Assembly (NCBI GenBank): GCA_036676355.1
Contig: JAKFDA010000046.1
Coordinates: forward strand, 1-16,836
Source: ZC4RG42 sp036676355
GTDB lineage: Bacteria; Pseudomonadota; Gammaproteobacteria; Burkholderiales; SG8-39
Length of the DNA stretch: 16,836 bases
Reading direction: 5' to 3'
Below are positions 1 through 7,215 of this stretch, one piece after another. Under the pieces are notes generated by a model. That model had not been told where the DNA came from, made no database searches, and worked only from the letters and a program-made list of their open reading frames with translations. How positions within the stretch are numbered: the first letter of the stretch is position 1; every line of letters begins with the position of its first letter. The position numbers and the translations under genes were made by a program.

Positions 1-147
<147 letters not shown>

Positions 148-240
148 GGAAAGAGCCTATAGGCGGGCGCGAGGAAACCAACGATTTTAACAGGCAAGTG
201 TTACCACAGCGAGCCTAAATACCGGTCGTGTCAAGGATTT

Positions 241-280
241 CCCATATGGGGCGTAAAAAACGGTTTATGACCGCGGGTCA
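241..280. promoter_or_regulatory. Two short palindromes in the typA/ogt divergent gap
   Basis: The gap between the divergent typA and ogt starts holds a perfect 10-bp palindrome CCCATATGGG (241-250) and, 17 bp further on, TGACC-GCG-GGTCA (268-280). Their position between two divergent genes fits operator sites, but no known regulator motif is recognised. Nothing else convincing is seen in this gap. Confidence 0.2.
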
Positions 281-343
281 TGTTGGACGGAGCGACACAT
301 ACGGAAGGTTGACGTCCGCGCCGGTCCCGCCTACCTTTTGCGC

Positions 344-829
344 ATGCCCACCGTCTACCAAGCCGTCGTTCCAGCACCTTTCGGTGCGCTTGGCATCGTC
401 ACCGACGGGAAGACTGTGTCGGAAATCGTCTATCTCCCGCCCGGTACGCCGGCCAAGCAAGCGACGAATGCGCTGGCCGATCGAGCCGCCGAACAACTCG
501 TCCGTTACATTGATGACCCGGATTACGTCTTCGATCTGCCTTTGCGTACAGCAGGTACGACATTCCAGCGTGCGGTGTGGGGCGAGATATCGGCCGTGCC
601 GCGCGGTCAGGTGGTCAGCTACGGTTATATAGCCAAGCGTTTGCGTTCGGCGGCGCGAGCAGTCGGGCAGGCGTGCGGGGCGAATCCGTTTCCGCCCATC
701 GTGCCCTGTCATCGTGTCGTGTCTGCCAGCGGTTTGGGCGGGTTCGCCAACAACACCGACGGGTTTCTGATCGCCACCAAACGCTGGCTGCTGACGCATG
801 AAGGATGGTTGTCGAACAGCCTCATCTGA
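344..829 (+). CDS. ogt: Methylated-DNA--protein-cysteine S-methyltransferase
   Basis: Suicide repair protein that transfers the alkyl group from O6-alkylguanine (and O4-alkylthymine) in DNA to its own active-site cysteine. The product is about 161 residues, normal for the Ogt/MGMT family. The C-terminal domain carries the signature IVPCHRVV with the acceptor Cys near residue 122. Before it lie the helix-turn-helix region with RAVGQACGANPFP (arginine finger and Asn hinge) and a VSYGYIA stretch. A downstream WLLTHEG supplies the usual Glu. The start is uncertain: ATG at 344, or TTG at 338 two codons earlier, with no clear ribosome-binding site for either. The 3' end overlaps xerD by 25 nt in another frame, so the two are probably co-transcribed. 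There is no Ada-like N-terminal regulatory domain. Confidence 0.9.
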   Translation: MPTVYQAVVPAPFGALGIVTDGKTVSEIVYLPPGTPAKQATNALADRAAEQLVRYIDDPDYVFDLPLRTAGTTFQRAVWGEISAVPRGQVVSYGYIAKRLRSAARAVGQACGANPFPPIVPCHRVVSASGLGGFANNTDGFLIATKRWLLTHEGWLSNSLI

Positions 830-1728
830 GCGACGCCGATACCGCGCTGCTGGACGCATTCTGCGATCAGCTGTGGCTCGAAGACGGGCTCGCCAAGAAC
901 ACCCTCGAAGCGTATCGGCGCGATCTCCGTTTGCTCGGTCAATGGCTGGCGCGCGGCCGACGCAGCCTTCTTGAAGCCAGCGAAACGGATCTGCTCAGTT
1001 ATCTTGCCGCCCGGCATGCGGCGGCGGATCGACCGCGCGCCAGTACGCAGGCGCGCGCGCTATCGAGTTTCAAGCGCTTTTACCACTACGCCGTGCGTGA
1101 ACGCCGTATCAGCGTCGATCCCACGATCAAGCTGGATCGACCGAAGAAACCGCCCCGTTTTCCGAGGACTTTATCCGAGGAGGAGGTCGTCGCACTGCTT
1201 GACGCAGCGGATGTGTCGACGCCGCTCGGGCTGCGCGACCGCGCGATGCTTGAAACGCTCTACGCCACCGGCTTGCGCGTTTCGGAGCTTGTGTCGCTCA
1301 AACTCGCCGAGGCGAGTCTCGACATGGGCGTAGTACGCGTCTTCGGCAAGGGCCTAAAGGAGCGCCTGGTGCCGCTGGGCGAAGTGGCGGTGGAATGGAT
1401 CGAGCGCTACTTGAAGGTCGGGCGACCGACGCTTGCCAAAGGCCGGTTGAACGATGCGATGTTTCTCACGTCACGCGGCGAAGCGATGACACGGCAGGCC
1501 TTCTGGTATCTGATCAAGCGCCACGCTGCCTCGGCGATTCCCGGCGTGCGCTTGTCGCCGCATACGCTCCGGCACGCTTTCGCGACGCATCTGTTGAACC
1601 ACGGCGCCGACCTGCGCGTAGTGCAGATGTTGCTCGGCCACGCGGATATCTCGACGACGCAGATCTACACCCACGTCGCTCGCGAACGACTGAAGCGTCT
1701 GCACGCGATCCATCATCCGCGCGGTTGA
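805..1728 (+). CDS. xerD: Site-specific tyrosine recombinase XerD
   Basis: Tyrosine recombinase of 307 residues, normal length for XerD. With XerC and FtsK it resolves chromosome dimers at dif. An N-terminal SAM-like core-binding domain spans about residues 12-100. The catalytic domain spans about 120-300 and has all the expected residues: R158 (YATGLRVSEL), K182 (FGKGLKER), H253 and R256 (LSPHTLRHAFATHLL), H279 (LLGHADISTTQ) and the nucleophile Y288 (QIYTHV). The ATG at 805 has AAGG within a few bases and lies inside the end of ogt, which suggests translational coupling. XerD is preferred over XerC because of the LSPHTLRHAFATHLLNHGADLRVVQMLLGH pattern and the short charged tail. It is not a phage integrase, since length and context are housekeeping. 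Convergent with folB, 8 bp away. Confidence 0.9.
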   Translation: MVVEQPHLSDADTALLDAFCDQLWLEDGLAKNTLEAYRRDLRLLGQWLARGRRSLLEASETDLLSYLAARHAAADRPRASTQARALSSFKRFYHYAVRERRISVDPTIKLDRPKKPPRFPRTLSEEEVVALLDAADVSTPLGLRDRAMLETLYATGLRVSELVSLKLAEASLDMGVVRVFGKGLKERLVPLGEVAVEWIERYLKVGRPTLAKGRLNDAMFLTSRGEAMTRQAFWYLIKRHAASAIPGVRLSPHTLRHAFATHLLNHGADLRVVQMLLGHADISTTQIYTHVARERLKRLHAIHHPRG

Positions 1729-1736
1729 CCGCGCAA

Positions 1737-2096
1737 TCACGCTTTGGGGTGCGGCCGTTCAATGGTGATGCCGACCTGCCGCACGTCTTTCAGAATGCCC
1801 TGTTTGCAAATCGTGACGCGCACCCAGGGCGAGCGGAATTCGCTCAGCAGCATATCGGCGATGAACTCGGCCATTTCCTCTACCAGGCCGAAGCGTTGCA
1901 CGTCGAGCTCTTCGCGCAGGCGTTGCGCGACGACACCGTAGTCGACGGTATCGGCGACTTTGCCGGAAGTGAACGAGGTAGCGTCTGGAATCGCGATATC
2001 CAGATCGACCGTGATCGGCTGGGTAGTGACGCGCTCGCGTTTGTAAATACCGATCTTCGCCTCCAGGCGAATCTCGCGCATGAAAATCAGGTCCAT
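1737..2096 (-). CDS. folB: Dihydroneopterin aldolase (folate biosynthesis)
   Basis: Cytosolic enzyme of tetrahydrofolate synthesis that cleaves 7,8-dihydroneopterin to 6-hydroxymethyl-dihydropterin and glycolaldehyde. The 119-residue protein has the full family layout: MDLIFMREIRLEAKIGIY at the N-terminus, VDYGVVA (active-site Tyr about 53), LVEEMAEFIA (substrate-binding Glu about 74) and near the C-terminus CKQGILKDVRQVGITIER with catalytic Lys about 98. The usual KPG is KQG here, a mild variation. The first ATG matches the typical MDIIF-type start, so it is preferred over the Met at residue 6. It is divergent from plsY and convergent with xerD. No pterin-pathway partner genes are adjacent in the window. 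Confidence 0.9.
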   Translation of the reverse strand: MDLIFMREIRLEAKIGIYKRERVTTQPITVDLDIAIPDATSFTSGKVADTVDYGVVAQRLREELDVQRFGLVEEMAEFIADMLLSEFRSPWVRVTICKQGILKDVRQVGITIERPHPKA

Positions 2097-2267
2097 GAAT
2101 CTGCGGTCGGGCGCCTTCGCGCTACACTAGCGGCGATACTGATAAGGCGTTGCGCTACGAATGTCCAACTTTGCGGCTCGGCGCTGTTGGTCGTAGAACA
2201 TACGCAATCGCGACATACATAGCGCTTGATTCGGCGTTCCCTAACCGACCTTTCCTTTTTTGATGGA

Positions 2268-2903
2268 ATGATGACTGGCGTAGCGTTCATTCTAACCGCG
2301 TACCTGATTGGCTCGCTGTCGTTCGCAGTTCTCGTCAGCCGGGCGATGGGCCTGCCCAGCCCGCATAGCTACGGTTCCGGAAATCCCGGCGCCACCAATG
2401 TTCTGCGTTCGGGCAACAAGAAGGCCGCCGCACTGACGCTGATCGGCGATGCCGGCAAAGGCTGGATTGCGGTGTTCGTCGCGAAACAGCTTGCGTGGCA
2501 TTTCGACGTGAGCGATGCAGTAATCGCCGGTGTGGCGCTCGCCGTATTCATCGGACACCTGTATCCGCTGTATTTCGGTTTACGCGGGGGCAAAGGCGTG
2601 GCGACCGCGGGCGGTGTTTTGCTCGCGCTCGACTGGCGCGTCGGCCTCGGCACGATGGCCACCTGGCTCATCATCGCGTTCTTCTTCCGCTACTCTTCGC
2701 TTGCCGCACTCATCGCAGCGCTGTTCGCGCCGTTCTTCGCCGCGCTGGTGGTCGGGGTAGATGATGCCTATGTGGTATGCATGCTCGCCATATCGGCGCT
2801 GCTAGTGTGGCGTCATCGGGCCAATATCCGCCATCTGATGGCCGGCACCGAAAGCAGGATCGGCGAAAAGAAAAAAACCGTCTCCGCAGGCGCCGGCGAT
2901 TAG
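2268..2903 (+). CDS. plsY: Acyl-phosphate:glycerol-3-phosphate acyltransferase PlsY
   Basis: Integral inner-membrane enzyme that transfers an acyl group from acyl-phosphate to glycerol-3-phosphate, the first committed step of phospholipid synthesis. The hydrophobic sequence has several predicted membrane spans. It carries the family motifs GSGNPGATNVLR (about residues 36-47), GHLYPLYFGLRGGKGVAT (about 96-113) and NIRHLMAGTESRIG near the C-terminus. From ATG 2268 the product is 211 residues, normal for PlsY. The reading frame is open back to a TTG at 2226, but the N-terminus MMTGVAFILTAYLIGS matches the family best, so 2268 or the adjacent ATG at 2271 (GGA five bases upstream) is the likely start. 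A Lys-rich cytoplasmic tail ends the protein. Convergent with tsaD, with 122 bp between them. Confidence 0.9.
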   Translation: MMTGVAFILTAYLIGSLSFAVLVSRAMGLPSPHSYGSGNPGATNVLRSGNKKAAALTLIGDAGKGWIAVFVAKQLAWHFDVSDAVIAGVALAVFIGHLYPLYFGLRGGKGVATAGGVLLALDWRVGLGTMATWLIIAFFFRYSSLAALIAALFAPFFAALVVGVDDAYVVCMLAISALLVWRHRANIRHLMAGTESRIGEKKKTVSAGAGD

Positions 2904-3001
2904 GGAATGTTTGATCAAGTGCCGGGGATGGTCGCAAGTGTGCGAAGCTGTACGAGCGAGGGCAAAGTAAACAACGCCTTAGCAGTCTTGAGCTTGCTAT
3001 C

Positions 3002-3030
3002 AAAAAACCTTAATCAGAAGCTTCCTTAGG
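3002..3030 (-). terminator. Possible weak Rho-independent terminator after tsaD
   Basis: On the minus strand, the end of tsaD (CCTAA) can pair imperfectly with TTAAGG 12 bases later, followed at once by six T residues (3002-3007 on the plus strand reads AAAAAA). The stem is short and bulged, so this is a tentative call resting mainly on the T tract. Confidence 0.3.
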
Positions 3031-4072
3031 CCAAGGTGGTGAGATCCCAGCGCGGCCGCACGGTAAAGCGATAGGTCGGCGCATCCTCCGAGCGGTCGGC
3101 TGCCTCCAGACGCAGGGCGCCGGCCAGCGCAATCATCGCGCCGTTGTCGGTGCACAACTCCAACTCGGGATAAAAGAGGGTGAAACCGTCGCGCTGCGCG
3201 GCTTCGGTCAGCGCCAGCCGCAGCTGCCTGTTGGCGCCGACGCCGCCGGCGACAACGAGTTGCTGCAAGCCGGTCTGTTCCAGTGCGGCGCGACATTTCG
3301 CCACCAGCACATCAACTACCGCGTCCTGGAACGCGCGGGCGATGTCGGCCTTGATCTGATCATCGAGTTGCGTGCCGCGAATTAGAGTGAGCACCGCGGT
3401 CTTGAGCCCGCTGAAACTGAAATCCAGATCGGGGCTGTGCAACATCGGTCGCGGTAGTTTGTAGCGACCGCCGCGTCCTTGCTCCGCCAGGCGCGAAAGT
3501 GCTGGCCCACCGGGATAGCCCAGCCCGAGCAGTTGCGCGGTCTTGTCGAAGGCTTCGCCTGCCGCATCGTCCAGCGTTTCGCCGAGCAGCGTGTAGCGGC
3601 CGACGCCTTCGACCTGCATCAGTTGCGTGTGGCCGCCCGAAACCAGCAGCGCTGCAAACGGAAATTGCGGTGGCGAGGCCGAGAGCAGCGGCGACAGCAG
3701 GTGGCCTTCGAGATGATGGATGCCGATGGCCGGAATGCCGAGCCCGAAGGCGAGCGCGTTGGCGAAACTTGCGCCGACCAGCAGCGCGCCCGCCAGTCCC
3801 GGTCCTTCGGTATAGGCGACTGCGTCGAGATCGGTGACGCGCTTGCCGGCCTGACCCAATACTTCATCGATCAGCGGCAGGACGCGGCGGATGTGGTCGC
3901 GCGATGCCAGTTCCGGTACGACGCCGCCGTATTCCGCATGCATTGCGATCTGCGTATGGATCGCGTGCGCGAGGAGGCCGTCGCGAGTGTCATACAGCGC
4001 GATGCCGGTTTCGTCGCAGGAGGTTTCAATGCCCAGGACGAGGCGCGATCGAGAAGAAGCGTGATTCGACAT
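3026..4072 (-). CDS. tsaD: tRNA N6-adenosine threonylcarbamoyltransferase TsaD
   Basis: Catalytic subunit (with TsaB and TsaE) that moves the threonylcarbamoyl group onto A37 of ANN-decoding tRNAs (t6A). The 348-residue protein has the ASKHA nucleotide-binding fold. It shows LGIETSCDETGIAL at the N-terminus, AEYGGVVPELASRDH (about residues 46-60), the metal-binding HHLEGH with H120 and H124, LLVSGGHTQL (about 142-151), VVAGGVGANRQLR (about 273-285) and CTDNGAMIA with the metal ligand D309. The start ATG has a short Ser-rich lead before LVLGIETS. It lies 60 bp downstream of the ABC permease on the same strand, with only a small hairpin (4092-4105) and no T tract between them. Read-through from the accessory operon is therefore possible. 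Confidence 0.95.
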   Translation of the reverse strand: MSNHASSRSRLVLGIETSCDETGIALYDTRDGLLAHAIHTQIAMHAEYGGVVPELASRDHIRRVLPLIDEVLGQAGKRVTDLDAVAYTEGPGLAGALLVGASFANALAFGLGIPAIGIHHLEGHLLSPLLSASPPQFPFAALLVSGGHTQLMQVEGVGRYTLLGETLDDAAGEAFDKTAQLLGLGYPGGPALSRLAEQGRGGRYKLPRPMLHSPDLDFSFSGLKTAVLTLIRGTQLDDQIKADIARAFQDAVVDVLVAKCRAALEQTGLQQLVVAGGVGANRQLRLALTEAAQRDGFTLFYPELELCTDNGAMIALAGALRLEAADRSEDAPTYRFTVRPRWDLTTLA

Positions 4073-4132
4073 GGCGTAAGCGTAGCCGATCCGGCTGCGA
4101 AGCCGAAGCGTCGACCGATGCTCGAGCCCTGT

Positions 4133-4936
4133 TCAGCCCGTGTGCGTCCAGCGCCGATGCAGCTTTTGCGCGATGCCGTCGAGCGTGTAGCCCAGCGCGC
4201 CGATCAGGACGATGACCGCCATGAGTTCCGAATAGGCGAGACGATCGCGCGTATCCAGGATGAAATAGCCCAGACCGGAACTGACGCCGAGCATTTCGCA
4301 GGGAACGAGCACGATCCAGATGATGCCGATCGCCACGCGCGCGCCGGTCAGTATGTGTCCCAGAATGCCGGGCAGAATGATCCTGAACAGGATTTCGCGA
4401 CGGGTGGCGCTCAGGCTTTTCGCGAGCATCAGCCATTTCGGATCAAGGCTGCGCACCCCCGCGGTGGTATTCAGAATGATCGGCCAGACGGCGGCGAAGG
4501 TGAGCAGGAAATAGATCGGCGCATCGCCGATGCCAAAGACCATGACGGCGATCGGCATCCACGACAGTGGTGAAATCATGCGCAGAAACTGGAAAGCGCT
4601 GCTGGTGCCGCTTTCCAGCACGCGCGAGGTTCCAACTGCCAGACCGATCGGTACGCCCAGCGCCAGCGCAAGGCCCAGACCAACCAGTACGCGCTTCATG
4701 CTGGTGATGGTGTGCACGGTGAGCTGATTCTGCACCAGCAACTGGTACAGGCTCTCGAAGGTCTCGCCGGGACTGAGCAGATTCGCCATGGCGACGCTTT
4801 CCTTGAGCCAGTACGTGCCCAGCCCCCACATCAGCAGCAGCGCGAACATTCCGAGCAGACTCAGCTCCAGCCGGTTGCCGGAACGATTGAGAAGAAGGCT
4901 TTTGATCATGATGTGTGCGATCTGAATGGCTGCCAA
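4133..4936 (-). CDS. ABC transporter permease, nitrate/sulfonate/taurine type
   Basis: Inner-membrane permease of an NrtB/SsuC/TauC-like importer, 267 residues with about six hydrophobic segments. The cytoplasmic EAA-type loop that docks the ATPase is visible as KSLSATRREILFRIILPGILGHILTGARVAIG (about residues 178-211). LGLALALGVPIGLAVG and SPLSWMPIAVMVFGIGDAPIYFLLTFAAVWPIILNTTAGV are typical of the BPD_transp_1 family. An internal Met at residue 10 (start 4909) is an alternative start. It is the last gene of the accessory operon, 50 bp after the binding-protein gene. The transported compound cannot be read from the sequence. Family members import nitrate, bicarbonate, cyanate, taurine, alkanesulfonates or thiamine precursors. 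Confidence 0.85.
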   Translation of the reverse strand: MAAIQIAHIMIKSLLLNRSGNRLELSLLGMFALLLMWGLGTYWLKESVAMANLLSPGETFESLYQLLVQNQLTVHTITSMKRVLVGLGLALALGVPIGLAVGTSRVLESGTSSAFQFLRMISPLSWMPIAVMVFGIGDAPIYFLLTFAAVWPIILNTTAGVRSLDPKWLMLAKSLSATRREILFRIILPGILGHILTGARVAIGIIWIVLVPCEMLGVSSGLGYFILDTRDRLAYSELMAVIVLIGALGYTLDGIAQKLHRRWTHTG

Positions 4937-4986
4937 GACGGAAGTGCGCGGACGGAGACACGGTGGCCCTCGGCGCGCGCCGTCGC

Positions 4987-6213
4987 TCAGGTGGTGATGA
5001 TTTCCTTACGGGTGAAACTGTTGGGCAGACCGAAGGCGGACATGCCGCCGATATCGGCAATCGCTTTCTTGACGAAGCGGTCATCCACCAGATCGCGCGC
5101 CACGAAAGCCGGGTCGAGCTTCTGCAGGAAATCGTTGCGCCCCAGCACCAGCGTGCTCTTGAGCATGGTGATGAGCGATTCGGTGTAGCTCGGGAACGGA
5201 TAGGGCTGGAAATCGATACGCTTCTCCTTCCAGTCGGCGTGTTTGATGGCGCCCGAAGCAAGATAGCCCGCATTTTGTTTCGCGTCCGGCGCGAGCACGC
5301 GGGCGAGCGTTTCGTAAGTGTGAGGCGTGTAGTGCTGCGCGTTGTCCTTGGCCAGGATGCGCGCGGTTTCTTCGCGGTGATCCTGGATCCAGGCTTGCGC
5401 CTGCACGATGCCGTTGACCACCTTTTGCGTCCATTCAGGACGCTTGTTCAGATCATCCTCGTTCATCAGCACCACGCAGCAGGCGTGATCCTTCCACACG
5501 TCCGCGGTGAAGCGCAGGACCTTGCCGACTTTGAGCACCTCGGCCGCGGCGTTGAACGGTTCGGCCACGATGTAGCCGGCGATCTGTTTGGTGGCCAGGC
5601 CGGGTAGCATATCGGACGGCGCCATGACCACCAGCTTGACCTGTTTGGGGCCAGGCGTGCCGTCGCTGATCGATTCAAGACCTTCGCTTTTGAGGATGTG
5701 CTGCAGCACCACGTTGTGGATCGAATACCAGAACGGAATGGCAACTGTCTTGCCGCCCAGATCGCTCAAACGATTGATGTCCGGCAACACGGTCAGGCTG
5801 GAGCCGGCCATATGGTTCCACGCCACAACTTTGGCGCGCGACTGACTGCCGTAGCGCGCCCATACGGTCATGGGGGACAGCAGGTGCACGGCGTTGACTT
5901 GCCCGCTGAGAAAAGCCTCCACCAGTTGAGCCCAACTGCGGAACAGCCGCGGCTTCTCGACCTCGATGCCTTGTTTCTGGAACAGACCGTTGTGATGGGC
6001 GACGAGCAGCGCGGTGGCGTCGGTGATGGGCAGGTAGCCGATGCGCAGCGGCGCGTTCGGCTCGGCCGCCATGGCTTGGTTGTAGCTCTGCAGCAGGGGC
6101 AGCGCGCCCATGGCCGTGAACATTGCCGACAGCTTGAGGAACTGGCGGCGACGTTCCGATGTTTCGGTCTGGTCGATCGTGATCGTTTCGGTTTTATCGG
6201 TAGGCGTTTTCAT
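4987..6213 (-). CDS. Tat-exported ABC substrate-binding protein, NrtA/CmpA/SsuA type
   Basis: Periplasmic binding protein of 408 residues. The N-terminus has a twin-arginine signal: ERRRQFLKL at about residues 20-28, then a hydrophobic stretch (SAMFTAMGALPLL) and a cleavage-like AMA-AEP at about 48-52. A Tat signal suggests export in folded form. The mature part opens LRIGYLPITDATALLVAHHNGLFQKQGIEVE and continues SWAQLVEAFLSGQVNAVHLLSPMTVWARYG, which is the NMT1/NrtA-CmpA-SsuA fold. WNHMAGSSLTVLPDI, LGGKTVAIPFWYSIHNVVL and VAEPFNAAAEVLKVG follow the same family. A Cys pair occurs in KDHACCVVL. The gene starts 5 bp after the ATPase stop. The ligand is unknown, with small oxyanions or sulfonates the family precedent. 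Confidence 0.85.
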   Translation of the reverse strand: MKTPTDKTETITIDQTETSERRRQFLKLSAMFTAMGALPLLQSYNQAMAAEPNAPLRIGYLPITDATALLVAHHNGLFQKQGIEVEKPRLFRSWAQLVEAFLSGQVNAVHLLSPMTVWARYGSQSRAKVVAWNHMAGSSLTVLPDINRLSDLGGKTVAIPFWYSIHNVVLQHILKSEGLESISDGTPGPKQVKLVVMAPSDMLPGLATKQIAGYIVAEPFNAAAEVLKVGKVLRFTADVWKDHACCVVLMNEDDLNKRPEWTQKVVNGIVQAQAWIQDHREETARILAKDNAQHYTPHTYETLARVLAPDAKQNAGYLASGAIKHADWKEKRIDFQPYPFPSYTESLITMLKSTLVLGRNDFLQKLDPAFVARDLVDDRFVKKAIADIGGMSAFGLPNSFTRKEIITT

Positions 6214-6218
6214 AAGGC

Positions 6219-7043
6219 TCAGGAATCAAGATTGGAGGGATTGCGCGTGGCGCGGCGAGCCTCGCGTAGCGCTTGAACGATCTCGACCCGCATATAAGTC
6301 AGGTCGGGCAGGACTTCTTCACGGGGGTGGGGCATGTCGATACGCCACTGGCCGATCAGGCGGCCGGGAGAACGGCCGATGAGAAGAATACGATCGGCCA
6401 CGATCAGGGCTTCGTCGATGTCGTGCGTGACGAGAATCGCCGACGTCTGGTGGCGCGCGGTGATCTGCTGCAGCAGCGCCTGCATCTCGCTGCGCGTGAT
6501 TTCATCGAGGGCGCTGAACGGTTCGTCCAGCAACAGGATTTCGGGCTTGCGCGCCAGACTGCGGGCCAGCGCCGTGCGTTGTGCCATGCCGCCGGACAGT
6601 TCGGCGGGGTAGCGTGCCGTCGCGCGCTGCAGATCCACTTCGGCGATGGCCGCGCGTACGCGTTGTTGTTTGTCGGCCGCGCTGATTTGCGGTTGGTATT
6701 TGAAATCCAGCCCGAAGCCGACATTCTCTTCGAGCGTCAGCCACGGCAGCAGGCACGGGTCCTGAAAGACAAAGCTCAGACGAGGGTGCGGTCCGAGCAG
6801 TTGCTCGCCGTTCACCTGTACAGCACCCTTGTTCGGCGCTTGCAAACCGGCCAGCACGCGCAGCAGCGACGACTTGCCCACGCCGCTGGGGCCGAGCACT
6901 GCGACTACTTCGCCGGCGGCCAATTGCATCGAAAAATCGCGCAGCACGGTGTTGGCCGGCTGATTGGGCTGGGTGGTGTAGCTGAGCTCGATGTCGTGAG
7001 CACTCAGCACGATCGGGCGGCTGGACGCAGTCGAGGTCGTCAT
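6219..7043 (-). CDS. ABC transporter ATP-binding protein, NrtD/SsuB/TauB type
   Basis: Cytoplasmic ATPase of the importer, 274 residues from ATG 7043. It has Walker A GPSGVGKSS (51-59), Q-loop FVFQDPCLLPWLTLEENV (Q94), signature LSGGMAQR (149-156), Walker B ILLLDEPFSALD (169-180) and the switch His in LVTHDIDEAL (H207). The PCLLPWLT sequence after the Q-loop is typical of the nitrate/sulfonate/taurine subfamily. The frame is open further upstream to 7145, but that part overlaps the rubredoxin gene. MTTSTASSRPIVLS at 7043, 7 bp after the rubredoxin stop, is the sensible start. It is 5 bp from the binding-protein gene, so one transcript is likely. Confidence 0.9.
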   Translation of the reverse strand: MTTSTASSRPIVLSAHDIELSYTTQPNQPANTVLRDFSMQLAAGEVVAVLGPSGVGKSSLLRVLAGLQAPNKGAVQVNGEQLLGPHPRLSFVFQDPCLLPWLTLEENVGFGLDFKYQPQISAADKQQRVRAAIAEVDLQRATARYPAELSGGMAQRTALARSLARKPEILLLDEPFSALDEITRSEMQALLQQITARHQTSAILVTHDIDEALIVADRILLIGRSPGRLIGQWRIDMPHPREEVLPDLTYMRVEIVQALREARRATRNPSNLDS

Positions 7044-7050
7044 GGCTCGA

Positions 7051-7215
7051 TCAATCCGGAACGAGAAAAAAATCAGCTTTGGACACGCCGCAGTCCGGGC
7101 AGGTCCAGTTGTCAGGGATAACTTCGAACGGAGTGCCCGGCGCAATGCCGTCTTCCGGCATGCCGGCCAATTCGTCGTAAATGAAGCCGCAGGGGCCGCA
7201 CATCCACTGCGCCAT
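7051..7215 (-). CDS. Rubredoxin
   Basis: Small gene of 54 codons. The translation starts MAQWMCGPCGFIYDE and ends WTCPDCGVSKADFFLVPD, with two knuckles C-x-x-C-G at C6/C9 and C39/C42 that bind one iron atom, plus the rubredoxin-typical GxIYDE, AGTPFE-like (APGTPFEVIPDNW) and C-terminal KADF segments. Rubredoxins are one-electron carriers that feed oxygenases, peroxidases or reductases. The start ATG overlaps the stop of the upstream flavoprotein gene as TAATG, implying translational coupling and possibly a matched expression ratio. The next gene, the ABC ATPase, begins 7 bp downstream. It most plausibly serves the flavoprotein encoded just before it (inference). No rubredoxin reductase gene is in the window. 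Confidence 0.93.
   Translation of the reverse strand: MAQWMCGPCGFIYDELAGMPEDGIAPGTPFEVIPDNWTCPDCGVSKADFFLVPD

Noticed and set aside
3479..4573. 364-codon plus-strand ORF across tsaD and the ABC permease
   Set aside because: It is antisense to two confidently identified genes and shows no family motif.
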